From NCBI GenBank assembly GCA_031278075.1, contig JAITLE010000129.1, positions 1 to 20,056 on the forward strand: 20,056 bases of DNA. Reading direction: 5' to 3'. The stretch's first letter is position 1; every line of letters starts with the position of its first letter. A program made the position numbers and the translations under genes. The notes under the pieces were generated by a model. It was not told where the DNA came from and ran no database searches. It saw only the letters and a list, made by a program, of their open reading frames with translations. Shown here piece by piece: positions 1 through 8,993 of this stretch. Origin of the DNA: Bifidobacteriaceae bacterium. Lineage in GTDB: Bacteria > Actinomycetota > Actinomycetes > Actinomycetales > WQXJ01.

Positions 1-1
1 C

Positions 2-607
2 GCCGCGCCCCCTGCCGCCCCGCCGCCCTACCCGCCCTTCCCACGAAGCGGAGGCGGGAGCGGGCCGGTGCGGTCGGCGTCGGCCGGCGATGCCGCGGGC
101 AGCGCGGCCAAGGCGGCGCGGCGCGCACGGCGGGCGCGGGCACAGGAGGCGGTCGCGGCGGTCGCGGAGGAAGCCGACGAATCGCGGCGCTCCAACGCCG
201 CCAACCCGATCGCGATCTTCGCGGCGACGCTGGTGGTGGTGGCGGTCGCGCTAGGCATCTGGTGGTTTGGGCGTTCGGACCCCGAACCGGCCACGGGGCT
301 GGGTGGCGACCGGCCGACCGAGGAGCCGATGCTGGTCGACGGGAGCGCGCCCCTCCCGGACCTCGAGGCGGGTTTGGTCACCCAAGACTCCCAGGGCAAT
401 CCCGTGTTCGCGTGGAAGAACCCAGAACCAGAATTCGGCGACCAGTATCACTACTGGCTCTTGGGTGAGAAAGAGAACTATCGGGTCACTCCCGAACTTC
501 AAATCGTGTTGCCGCGCACGGAATTCGGCGACGGCGCGGTCTGCCTCGGCGTCCAACTGTTGCGGGGCGGCAAGACCGGCGGCGAAGTGGAGATCTGCGA
601 GCGATGA
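2..607 (+). CDS. C-terminal part of a membrane protein, probably a PFNA-type Ser/Thr protein kinase (5' end outside window)
   Basis: The frame is open to the left edge, so the gene probably begins before the window; a GTG at 68 is the only early start candidate and has no convincing ribosome site. Visible parts, in order: a Pro-rich stretch (nt 2-65), an Ala/Arg/Glu-rich segment that may be helical, one transmembrane helix (about nt 209-270, IAIFAATLVVVAVALGIWW), an acidic Pro-rich linker, and a small extracellular beta-type domain (about nt 375-604) with a W-x-N-P-E-P motif and two Cys. This looks like the extracellular FN3-like tail of actinobacterial Ser/Thr kinases that head PFNA clusters (kinase, FN3, AAA, DUF58, transglutaminase). 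The gene order here supports that, but no kinase catalytic motif is in view. It could instead be a separate small membrane protein. Its stop overlaps the next start (ATGA). Confidence 0.6.
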   Translation, partial: AAPPAAPPPYPPFPRSGGGSGPVRSASAGDAAGSAAKAARRARRARAQEAVAAVAEEADESRRSNAANPIAIFAATLVVVAVALGIWWFGRSDPEPATGLGGDRPTEEPMLVDGSAPLPDLEAGLVTQDSQGNPVFAWKNPEPEFGDQYHYWLLGEKENYRVTPELQIVLPRTEFGDGAVCLGVQLLRGGKTGGEVEICER

Positions 608-3600
608 GTCGGCGAGGCGCGGTGAGACGGTGGGCCAAGGGCGCCGCCTGGATAGCGTTGCCCGCGGTGGTGGTCGCGTTGGCGGTGACCCGGCCCGGTT
701 ATCCGGTCGAGGCCGTGGACATGACGGACTCGTCGGTCTGGGTGACCAACCTGTCCCAGGGGCGGCACAAAGTGGCGCGGTTCAACCAACCGATCGAAGA
801 ACTCACCGGCGGGTTCACAATAGGCGCGGAAGAAGGCGAATTCGACGTCGCCCAGGCCGCCGCGAATGTGGCGGTGGCCGGGGCGCGTGACTTCAGAGTG
901 GTCGACCCGCGCGCCCTCAAACTCGGGGAGCCGACGCCTTACCCTGACGCGGACGCAGAGGCGCCGGCGTTCAGCCGGATCGCGTTGGGCGGCGGGACCG
1001 CGCTGGTCGTCGACGCCGACGCGACCGAGGCCTGGGTCAGGCCGTTCAGCGCCGTCGAGGGTCTGGACGCCGAGGCCGACAAACCTGATCTGGAGCTGGA
1101 CCGGGGCCGCGCGGTGGTGGCGCCAGACGGCACAGTGTTCGCCGTCACCGGGACGGGCGAGATCCAGCGCGCCGTCCTGCCGGAGGGCGAGGTCAAGCCG
1201 ACCGTGACCCGGCTCGGGGCGACCGACGCGCCGGTCGGCGAGATCTCCGCCGTCACCGCCGTCGGCGGTCGGGCCTACGCGCTGGCGGGGACCCGGCTGT
1301 ATTGGGACGGCGGCTCGGTGGACCTCGCCGAACACGGCGACGCGGAGACGCTGAAGCTCCAGACGGCATCGGCGGCCTCCAGCCGAGTCGCGGTCGCGTC
1401 CGCCACGGCGCTGCTGTTGGTCGACCGACAAGGCGACGTCGACGTGTTGCCCGCTGGCGCCAGCGGCGAGCCGGCCGTCCCTGCCGCCGTCGGATCCTGC
1501 GTCCACGCCGCCTGGGCCTTCGACCCGTCCGCGGGTCCCAATTACTTGGTGGCCTGTGACGGCGACAAGACCGCGGAACGGGCGCTCGAAGCTGTCGGAC
1601 CCGCCTCGCGGCTGGTGTTCCGGGTCAACCGCGAGGTGATCGTGTTGAACGATGTCGCCGACGGCCGGGTCTGGATCCCCACCCGCGACGAGAAGGTGCG
1701 CGACAAGCTCAACTGGGACCAGATCGACCCGCAGTCGCGCCCGGACGCGTCCGAGGACGACAACACGAACCGTGACCAACAGCTCGAATGTGAGGACAAG
1801 ACCGCCAAGCCGTCCGCCGAGGACGACGTCTTCGGGGTCCGCCCGGGCGCCAGCGCCATCCTGATGGTCTTGTCGAACGACGCGGCCACCAACTGCGGCG
1901 CGCTCGCGATCGAACGAGTCGACGGCCTGGATGGCGCCACGTCCAGCGCCGAGCCGATCATGAGCGGCCGTGCCATCCAGTTCACAGCTGGCCAGGGCGC
2001 CTCAGGCGCCGCGTTCTCTTACACCATCTCCGACGCCAACGGCCAGACCAGCTCAGCGGAGGTGCGCGTCGACGTGGTCGCCTCGGGCAACCGGCCGCCC
2101 GAGCCGCCGGCCACGGAGCTGAGGCTCGACGTCGAGCTGGGCGCCTCAGCCACATATAACGCCCTGACCGGCTTCGTCGACCCGGACGGGGACGCCTTGC
2201 AGCTCGCCTCGGCCACCACCGACGACGGCGCGATGCTTCTCAGCTACCGGCCGAACGGGACCGTGACCATCAAGGACGATGGCGGCGGCGCGCGGTCGGA
2301 TTCGCGGGTCGTCCTGACAGTGCAGGACTCGGCGGGGGCCGCGGCCGAGCCGGTCGTGTTGCAGGTCGCGTTCCATGAGGCGCGTTCGCTCGCGCCGCAA
2401 GCCAACCCCGCCAAGGGTGGCGGCTTCGTCGGCGAGACGATCACGCTGGATCTGCGTGAGTCGCTGCGCACCTTCCACGTCGAACAGCCGTCGTTCACGT
2501 TGGACGGCCAGCCCGATCCGCTGACCCAGGTCAAGATCGACTCCGGCACGGGCTCGCTGACGTTCAGCGCCTCGGCCGCGAACACCTATCTGCTGCCGCT
2601 GACCGTCGCCTCCGGCGACAACACCGGCCACATGTCGGCCAGGATCGACGTCCGCGAGACCGCGGCCGCCCGGGTGGTGGCCGTCATGGACACCGCGTAT
2701 CTGCGGCCCGGCGTCACGACCGTGATCGATCCGCTCCTGAACGACCTCGCCGAGGGCGGCGGCGTCAAGGTTCTCCAGTCCTACGACGCCTCGGGCGCGC
2801 CGGGCGTCGAGGTGGCGCCTGTGTCGCACCAATACTTGGAGCTCGCGGACGCGGGCGGCACGAGCCCTGAGACGATCACTTATGTGGTGTCCGCGAACGG
2901 GATCGTCGCGGAAGGCGTCATCCGCGTGGTCCACGCCGACGCGGGCGTCAACCAGGATCCTGTCGTCACGTCGAAACGGTTGAAGGTTCGCGCCGGAGGC
3001 GTGGTCACAATCCCTGTACTCGAACAGACGTTTGATCCAGACGGCGACACGGTGACGATCGACGCGCAGGTCGCGATCGAACCGGTCCCCGCGTGCGGCC
3101 GCGTCTACGCCTCAGGCAAGACCGTGCGTTTCCAAGCCCCCGAAGCCGGTTGCGCCAAGCCCGTGACGGTGTCTGTGCCGGTGGTCGACTCCGTGGGCGG
3201 CGTCGGCCTCGGAACGTTCACCGTGGAGGTCCACGAGTCGCAAGGCGGCTCGAAGCCGGCGCCGGAGCCGCTCGCCATCCAAGCCCGCGTGCTGCAGGGC
3301 GAGGAGGTCAAGATCCCGATCCCCCTGACCGGGATCGACGTCGACGGCGACGGCGTCTCGCTGCAGCAGGGGCTCGACACCCAACCGATCTACGGCTCGA
3401 TCGTCGAGGTGGGACCGGACTACATCAAATACCGCGCCGGCGAGGACCAACCGCCCGGCACCGACACGTTCACCTACGCCGTCGAAGACTGGGCGGCGAA
3501 CCGCGCCACAGCGACAGTGTCGGTCGGGGTCTCGGCGCGCGGCACGGCATCGACCGGCGTGGTGGCGCGGGACGATGCCGCGACGGCCGCGCCGCTCAAA

Positions 3601-6600
3601 GTCCTCGACATCCCGGTGTTCTCCAACGACGTCGACCTGGGCGGCGGCGGTGATCTGACCTTCTGCGAGGACGAGCCGCTGGCCGTCAGCGACGCGCTCG
3701 TGGTGGCCGAGATGAACATGGCCGACCGCCGTCTGACGGTCGCGTTGCCTGAGGCGGCGGGCCAATACCAGGTGATCTACCACGCGTGCGCGGCCTCCGG
3801 GAACCGAGACTCGGCGGCGGTCAACCTGACGGTCGATCCGGACGCGAGGGTGGCGCCGCCGCGGGCGAAAGACATCGTCTCGCCGCCGCAGGAGACGATA
3901 GACAAGGAATCGGTCGACATCGACGTGATGCGTTGGGCTTACAACCCGTCCGGCCCGACCGGGGACCTGGAGCTGTTCCTGCCGGACGAGTCGCTCGCCC
4001 ACGCGTCCCTCAAATCCAACACCGAGGTCACGGTCTCACTCCAACAAGATCTGCCCACCATCGTGTTCTACGGCCTGAGGAACACCTCGGCTGAGGCGGG
4101 CGGCGCGACCGCGTACGGCTCGATCACGGTCCCGCCGATCTCCCGGCCGCCTTACTTGCGGCCCGACCTGGCGCCGATCCGCGTGGAGGCCGGCACCGAG
4201 GTGGTGGTGGACCTGGACGAGAGGGTCGCGGTCGCGAAGGGACGCGAGGGGGCGTTCCTATACCGGCCTGAGGACGTGGGCAATCTGCGCGCCGGCCACG
4301 GCGTGGTCGCCGCGGCGGACGGCGGCGAGGCGATCTCCTACACCGCCGACAAGAACTATCAGGGCGCGGACCGGATCGACTTCTGGGTCGCGGACACCGC
4401 CGATCCGGGCGATGAGACGCTGAAACGGTCGAAGCTGTGGATCGACGTGTTGGTCTCGCCGAAGGGGCAAGCGGTCCTCGCGTTCCAGGACCCGGCGCCG
4501 CAGATCGAGCGGGGCGGCGGGGCCCGGACCATCGACATCGCCGACTTCGTGACCGCGGACGGCCGGCCGCTGGCCGACCGCTCGGCCTTGTCCGTCGACC
4601 TGGGCGCCTCGCCGTTGGTCGGGTTGACGGTCACCCAATCGGGCAGCCGGGCGACGTTCACGGCCGGCGTCGACGCCCGGGTCGGCGACTTGGCGCTGAT
4701 CCCGCTGACGATCTCCTATGAGGGCGGCGACCCGAAGGCCGGCTTGACGATCACGGTCAGCGTGATCGAGACGAAGGAGCCGGCGGTGCGGCCGCACGTG
4801 GTCAGTCCCGTGAAGGTGAAAGTTGGTGAGCCGTCGACGACGCCGGTGCTGCAGGGTGTGTTCGACCCGTGGGCCGCCGTCAGGCCCGCGCAACTCAAGA
4901 ACGTGCGGGCGTCGGGCGCCGCGGAAGCGGTCGCCGCAGGCCAATCGATCACGGTCACGGCGCACCAGCCGAATCAAGTGGTGGTGGTGAGCTTCGAGGT
5001 CGAGGACGGCTTGGGCCGCGTCGTGGCGGAATCCTTCGAGGTTGTGCCCCGTGCCGCGCCGGACGCGCCATCGAGTGTGCGCGCCGACCCCGGTGAGAAG
5101 GGCGAGGCCGTGGTCACCTGGGCGCCGCTCGGAGAACTCCACTCCAACGGCGAGCCCGTCACCGGCTACAAGATCTCCATCCCAGGCGCGGGCGCCGCGG
5201 TCTGTCCCGCGGCCGCGCCGACGGTCAACTCCGTCAAATGCGCCATGGGGGGCACGCCGTACGGCCAACAACTGACCGTCGAGGTGATCGCCTCCAACGC
5301 GTTGGGCGACTCGCCGGCGGGGACGGCGTCGTTCCTGTATGAGATCCCGCCGGACCCGCCGACCGGCCTGCACGCGGAAGCGGGCTTGAACCTTGTCCGC
5401 CTGACCTGGACGGCGCCGTCCGCCGATTCGGGAACTGTCGCGGGATACACGGTGACGTGTGGCAACGTCGTCGTCCCCGGGATCGCGGCGAGCGCCGGCG
5501 AGCACACGGTGGACGGCTTGACGCCGGGCACGCCGTACGCCTGCGACATCAGGTCCCAGGGGAACCGGACGGATCCGAGCTCCGCGGCGATCTTCCCGGC
5601 GGTCACGCCGTACGGTCAGCCCGGGTCGCTGCCCGCCCCCGTTGTGACCCGCCAAGACAACGCGACCGCGTCGGTCAGTTGGGCGGCGGTCGCGGATCTA
5701 GGCGCGGAGTTGAGCTACCAGCTCTACGTGAACGACGCGCCGGCCGCCGGGTGCTCGTCCGCCTCGTCCGGGAACTGCTCCGTCGCCTTGGCGGCCGGGC
5801 AGGAGGCCACGTTCCACGTGGTCGCCAAGTCCTCCAAGGCGCAGGTCCGGGACGTCGTCTCGCCCAAGGCGGGGCCCTATATGCAGTGGCCCCTCACCCT
5901 GCCCGCCCCGGGCGCGCCTTCGGCCACGGCCACTAGCGGCGCGGCGGCGGGCGCGGCGAGTGTCGACGTCACATGGCCGAGCGCGCCGAGCCTCGCCGCC
6001 CTCCAAGTCGAGGAGCGGCGCCGCTGGGCCGGCCAAGCCGTCGATGCCGGCGCGTGGCGGTTCTCACCCCTTTCGGCCGGAGTGTACGCGTACGGTTGGA
6101 GTTACTGCGTGCGGCCGGCTTCGGCCACGTGGCTGGGCGCCGGGCCCGAGACCGGTTGGCAGTGCTCCGACGAGCGCGCCGACGCGATCACTGTGACGAC
6201 CGCGCCGGCCGCGCCGGTCGGCTGCGTGGCGGGCCGGGAGTCGCTGACCAAGGTGCGGGTCACCGGCTGCGCTGTGACGGACACAGGTGGGCTGGCCTGG
6301 GCGCTGCAGCACTCGCTGACCGGCGTGGCGGGATGGACCACCTTCGACCCCGCCGACCCGCCGAGCGTCACCGTCTCCGCCAGCGCCGGCGCCATCCACT
6401 TGCGGGCGCGCAACGCCCAAGGCGAATCGAGTGTCCTGGAACTGCCATACGCCGCGTGGACGGGTCCGACCCCGACGCCCACCCCCACGCCTGAGCCCAG
6501 CGACACGCCTGAGCCGACCGACACGCCTGAGCCGACCGACACGCCCGAGCCGACCGACCCATCCGAGACCGCGGAGCCGGGCGGGGCCGACGAGGCGGTC

Positions 6601-6771
6601 GACTCGGCCGCGACCGTCGCGGCCCTGGCGCGCCCCCAGGCGACAGCACGGGGGGTTCGGCCCTTGATCTGGCCGCGGTTCGCGGCCCTCAACGCCTGGA
6701 CCGGCGCGGACAGAGCCTGGCTGCGCCCAGCCGCCGGCGGGGCGCCATCGGGTCCGGTGTGCGCCGTCTAG
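604..6771 (+). CDS. Giant membrane-anchored Ig-like/FN3 repeat surface protein (PFNA cluster FN3 protein)
   Basis: The product is 2055 residues. A basic N-terminus and one hydrophobic helix (about residues 12-30) with no clear signal cleavage site suggest a type II anchor with everything else outside the cell. Residues about 35-380 form a conserved-looking beta-rich, propeller-like region. About eleven Ig/cadherin-like modules of 90-105 residues follow (about 403-1482); three carry Ca-binding-like acidic motifs (DPDGD at 526-530 and 811-815, DVDGD at 912-916). FN3 modules start near 1484, 1582 and 1674, with two degenerate ones up to about 1950. A Thr/Pro/Glu-rich stalk (about 1956-1993) and a short tail finish the protein; there is no LPXTG motif or C-terminal membrane helix. 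Such proteins sit beside the kinase and MoxR/DUF58 genes in PFNA clusters and are thought to act as surface adhesin or sensor scaffolds. The role is inferred; the architecture is seen. The start ATG overlaps the previous stop. Confidence 0.85.
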   Translation: MSRRGAVRRWAKGAAWIALPAVVVALAVTRPGYPVEAVDMTDSSVWVTNLSQGRHKVARFNQPIEELTGGFTIGAEEGEFDVAQAAANVAVAGARDFRVVDPRALKLGEPTPYPDADAEAPAFSRIALGGGTALVVDADATEAWVRPFSAVEGLDAEADKPDLELDRGRAVVAPDGTVFAVTGTGEIQRAVLPEGEVKPTVTRLGATDAPVGEISAVTAVGGRAYALAGTRLYWDGGSVDLAEHGDAETLKLQTASAASSRVAVASATALLLVDRQGDVDVLPAGASGEPAVPAAVGSCVHAAWAFDPSAGPNYLVACDGDKTAERALEAVGPASRLVFRVNREVIVLNDVADGRVWIPTRDEKVRDKLNWDQIDPQSRPDASEDDNTNRDQQLECEDKTAKPSAEDDVFGVRPGASAILMVLSNDAATNCGALAIERVDGLDGATSSAEPIMSGRAIQFTAGQGASGAAFSYTISDANGQTSSAEVRVDVVASGNRPPEPPATELRLDVELGASATYNALTGFVDPDGDALQLASATTDDGAMLLSYRPNGTVTIKDDGGGARSDSRVVLTVQDSAGAAAEPVVLQVAFHEARSLAPQANPAKGGGFVGETITLDLRESLRTFHVEQPSFTLDGQPDPLTQVKIDSGTGSLTFSASAANTYLLPLTVASGDNTGHMSARIDVRETAAARVVAVMDTAYLRPGVTTVIDPLLNDLAEGGGVKVLQSYDASGAPGVEVAPVSHQYLELADAGGTSPETITYVVSANGIVAEGVIRVVHADAGVNQDPVVTSKRLKVRAGGVVTIPVLEQTFDPDGDTVTIDAQVAIEPVPACGRVYASGKTVRFQAPEAGCAKPVTVSVPVVDSVGGVGLGTFTVEVHESQGGSKPAPEPLAIQARVLQGEEVKIPIPLTGIDVDGDGVSLQQGLDTQPIYGSIVEVGPDYIKYRAGEDQPPGTDTFTYAVEDWAANRATATVSVGVSARGTASTGVVARDDAATAAPLKVLDIPVFSNDVDLGGGGDLTFCEDEPLAVSDALVVAEMNMADRRLTVALPEAAGQYQVIYHACAASGNRDSAAVNLTVDPDARVAPPRAKDIVSPPQETIDKESVDIDVMRWAYNPSGPTGDLELFLPDESLAHASLKSNTEVTVSLQQDLPTIVFYGLRNTSAEAGGATAYGSITVPPISRPPYLRPDLAPIRVEAGTEVVVDLDERVAVAKGREGAFLYRPEDVGNLRAGHGVVAAADGGEAISYTADKNYQGADRIDFWVADTADPGDETLKRSKLWIDVLVSPKGQAVLAFQDPAPQIERGGGARTIDIADFVTADGRPLADRSALSVDLGASPLVGLTVTQSGSRATFTAGVDARVGDLALIPLTISYEGGDPKAGLTITVSVIETKEPAVRPHVVSPVKVKVGEPSTTPVLQGVFDPWAAVRPAQLKNVRASGAAEAVAAGQSITVTAHQPNQVVVVSFEVEDGLGRVVAESFEVVPRAAPDAPSSVRADPGEKGEAVVTWAPLGELHSNGEPVTGYKISIPGAGAAVCPAAAPTVNSVKCAMGGTPYGQQLTVEVIASNALGDSPAGTASFLYEIPPDPPTGLHAEAGLNLVRLTWTAPSADSGTVAGYTVTCGNVVVPGIAASAGEHTVDGLTPGTPYACDIRSQGNRTDPSSAAIFPAVTPYGQPGSLPAPVVTRQDNATASVSWAAVADLGAELSYQLYVNDAPAAGCSSASSGNCSVALAAGQEATFHVVAKSSKAQVRDVVSPKAGPYMQWPLTLPAPGAPSATATSGAAAGAASVDVTWPSAPSLAALQVEERRRWAGQAVDAGAWRFSPLSAGVYAYGWSYCVRPASATWLGAGPETGWQCSDERADAITVTTAPAAPVGCVAGRESLTKVRVTGCAVTDTGGLAWALQHSLTGVAGWTTFDPADPPSVTVSASAGAIHLRARNAQGESSVLELPYAAWTGPTPTPTPTPEPSDTPEPTDTPEPTDTPEPTDPSETAEPGGADEAVDSAATVAALARPQATARGVRPLIWPRFAALNAWTGADRAWLRPAAGGAPSGPVCAV
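6487..6558 (+). repeat. Four tandem 18-base units encoding a Thr-Pro-Glu-Pro stalk
   Basis: Units lie at 6487-6504, 6505-6522, 6523-6540 and 6541-6558. The two central copies (acgcctgagccgaccgac) are identical. The first differs at its 3' half and the last by one base. They encode repeated TPEPTD/TPEPSD in frame, so copy-number change would lengthen or shorten the stalk without a frameshift. Confidence 0.9.
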
Positions 6772-6810
6772 GCGTGGCACGCGGGCTCACCACCTGAGAC
6801 AAGAGCGACG

Positions 6811-6816
6811 AGGGAG
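6811..6816 (+). promoter_or_regulatory. Ribosome binding site of the MoxR gene
   Basis: AGGGAG lies 4 bases before the ATG at 6821, in the 49-base gap after the giant surface protein gene. The gap shows no hairpin with a U tract and no clear promoter, so co-transcription with the upstream gene is likely. Confidence 0.7.
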
Positions 6817-6820
6817 AGAC

Positions 6821-7804
6821 ATGGAGACAAACGGACCTGCGATCTTCGCGCGAGAGTTCGCGCTGATCAACGGCGCGATCTCGGGCGCCATCGTGGGCAA
6901 GACCAACGCGGTCGGCTTGGTGCTGACAGCGTTGTTCGCCGGCGGCCACGTGCTGTTGGAGGACGTCCCCGGCACCGGCAAGACCTCGCTGGCCAAGGCC
7001 CTGTCCGCCGCGGTGCGCGGCAAAGCCGGCCGAATCCAGTTCACCCCGGATCTGCTGCCCTCGGACGTGGTCGGCGCGAACGTCTACGACCAACGGACCC
7101 AAGAATTCGAGTTCCGCCAGGGGCCCGTGTTCTGCTCGATCCTCCTCGCGGACGAGGTCAACCGCGCCAGCCCGAAGACCCAGTCCGCGCTGCTCCAAGC
7201 GATGGAGGAACGCCAAGTCACACTCGACCTCGAGACGCACTGGCTGCCCAACCCGTTCATGGTGATAGCGACGCAGAACCCCGTCGAGCAGCTGGGCACA
7301 TATCCGCTCCCCGAGGCACAGCTCGACCGCTTCTTGATCCGCACCAAGCTGGGTTATCCGGACCACCTCGCCGCTGTGGGGCTGGTCGCTGAGAGCGCCA
7401 GGATCGACCGCACCCGGGACATCCAGCCCGTCGTCACCACCGAGCGGGTGGTCGAACTCGCAGAACTCGCCGCCGAGGCCTTCATCGCCCCGAACCTGTT
7501 GCATTACATCGTCGCGCTGATCGAGGCGACCCGCGAGGATCCGCGCTGCGAACTCGGCGTCTCGATGCGCGGCGGGCTGGCGTTGGCGCGCTGCGCCAAG
7601 GTCTACGCGATGGCGCAGTCCCGCGAATACGTCACCGTCGACGACGTGAAAGCGTTGGCGCTCGCGGTTCTGGCGCACCGCCTGATCATCAGCCCGGACG
7701 CGCAGATCGACGGCGTCGTGGCGGAGGACGTGGTGCGCGACGTGGTGCGGACCGTCCCCATCCCGGCCGTCGGCGATCCCCGCATGGCGGGCGCCGCCGT
7801 CTGA
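6821..7804 (+). CDS. MoxR-family AAA+ ATPase
   Basis: The product is 327 residues, normal for the family. Walker A is PGTGKTS at residues 50-56, Walker B is ILLADE at 107-112, and sensor 1 is within TQNP at 151-154. The MoxR signatures DVVGANVYD and QSALLQAMEER are present. The C-terminal lid helices (about 205-315) include the usual SMRGGLAL-type segment. MoxR ATPases act as chaperone-like remodellers of partner proteins, often paired with DUF58 proteins as here; the DUF58 gene begins one base after this stop. In PFNA clusters this is the AAA member. The substrate is unknown. The ribosome site at 6811-6816 supports this ATG. All key ATPase motifs look intact, so the enzyme should be active. 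Confidence 0.95.
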   Translation: METNGPAIFAREFALINGAISGAIVGKTNAVGLVLTALFAGGHVLLEDVPGTGKTSLAKALSAAVRGKAGRIQFTPDLLPSDVVGANVYDQRTQEFEFRQGPVFCSILLADEVNRASPKTQSALLQAMEERQVTLDLETHWLPNPFMVIATQNPVEQLGTYPLPEAQLDRFLIRTKLGYPDHLAAVGLVAESARIDRTRDIQPVVTTERVVELAELAAEAFIAPNLLHYIVALIEATREDPRCELGVSMRGGLALARCAKVYAMAQSREYVTVDDVKALALAVLAHRLIISPDAQIDGVVAEDVVRDVVRTVPIPAVGDPRMAGAAV

Positions 7805-7805
7805 C

Positions 7806-8993
7806 ATGGCCAAGCCCCCCAAGAAACTCGAGCCGCCGGTGCGGCCGTGGGCGTGGTGGGCCCTCGGCGCCAGCCTGCTCGCGCTCGGGGGCGGCTGGCT
7901 GCTGGGCTGGAGCGAGCTCGCGGCCCCCGGCGGCGCGGTGGCGGCCGTGTTCGTGGCCGGCGCCGTCTCGTCGATCGGGAACCCGAAATTCGCTGTGGCG
8001 TTGACGGCACGGCATCGTCGCGTGGCGGAGGGAGCCGACCCGGGTGTGGTCGCTCAAGTCACCAACAGCGGCGCACGGCGCGTGGGCGCCCGGCGGCTGG
8101 TGTTGCCTGTCGGCCCCGGGACGGTCGGTGTCAAACTGCCGGCGCTCGCGCCCGGCGCCAGCGTGGTGACAGCGGTGCCCGTGCCCACCAAACGCCGCGC
8201 GGTCCTGACCGTGGGGCCCGCCCAGGCGGTGCGGGGCGACCCGTTGGGGATGGTCGCCCGCACATGGAGCTGGGGGACGCCGCTTGATGTGGTGGTCTAC
8301 CCGAGGACCATCCGGGTGCCGGTGGGGATGTCCGGGATGGCGAAAGACATCGAAGGCAAGCCGACTGGCCAGCCCTCGGAGACGGACGTCTCGTTCCACG
8401 CGCTGCGGGATTACGAGCCAGGCGATGACCGCAGGTCGATCCACTGGCGTTCCAGCGCCCGCCTGGGGCGCCTCATGGTCCGTCAGTCTGAGGACGCGCG
8501 CCGTGTCCAGATGGCGGTCTTGGTGTCGACCGCGGCCCGGGAGTACTCCCACCCGCGGGACTTCGAGTTGGCGGTGTCCGCCTACGCCTCGCTGGGCTTG
8601 GCCCAGTTGGCGGCCTCCGGCGAACTCGCGGTGATCGCCCGGGGCGCCTTGTTGCCGATCGCGAAAGCCGGCCCGGGCCCGCTCCTCGACCACGCCGCGG
8701 CCATCCAGCTGGCGGACGACCCTTCGGGCGCGCACAGCTTGGCCGCCGCGGCGGGCGCCGCACGCGGCGAAGCCCCCGGCGCGACCCTCGCGGCGCTGGT
8801 CACCGGCACGGTCTTGACCGACCGCGACCTCAGGCGCATCGCGTGGTTCTTGCCGCGTGAGGCGTCGGCGTTGGCGATCCGCTGCCGCCTCGGCGCGGAC
8901 ATCACGGTGAGCCGGATCGGGCGGCTCGGCCTCGCCACGATCGGCGCCCTGGAACACCTGCCCAGGGCGTTGCGACGGTTGGGACTGCAATGA
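7806..8993 (+). CDS. DUF58 domain membrane protein, MoxR partner
   Basis: The product is 395 residues. Two hydrophobic segments near the N-terminus (about 15-35 and 38-58) anchor it, leaving a large soluble part. The DUF58 signature is clear at about residues 197-225: F-x-x-L-R-D-Y-x-x-G-D-D-x-R-x-I-H-W-x-x-S-A-R, followed by L-M-V-R. DUF58 proteins are vWA-like and are encoded with MoxR ATPases across bacteria, where the pair is linked to envelope stress and protein assembly; the molecular activity is not known. The gene starts 1 base after the MoxR stop and its own stop overlaps the next ATG (ATGA), so all three are likely made together. Confidence 0.93.
   Translation: MAKPPKKLEPPVRPWAWWALGASLLALGGGWLLGWSELAAPGGAVAAVFVAGAVSSIGNPKFAVALTARHRRVAEGADPGVVAQVTNSGARRVGARRLVLPVGPGTVGVKLPALAPGASVVTAVPVPTKRRAVLTVGPAQAVRGDPLGMVARTWSWGTPLDVVVYPRTIRVPVGMSGMAKDIEGKPTGQPSETDVSFHALRDYEPGDDRRSIHWRSSARLGRLMVRQSEDARRVQMAVLVSTAAREYSHPRDFELAVSAYASLGLAQLAASGELAVIARGALLPIAKAGPGPLLDHAAAIQLADDPSGAHSLAAAAGAARGEAPGATLAALVTGTVLTDRDLRRIAWFLPREASALAIRCRLGADITVSRIGRLGLATIGALEHLPRALRRLGLQ

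Noticed and set aside
499..1779. 426-residue minus-strand open frame, and similar ones at 2146-2934, 3112-4002 and 4258-5655
   Set aside because: All are mirror frames of the giant surface protein with no domains, no ribosome sites and biased composition.
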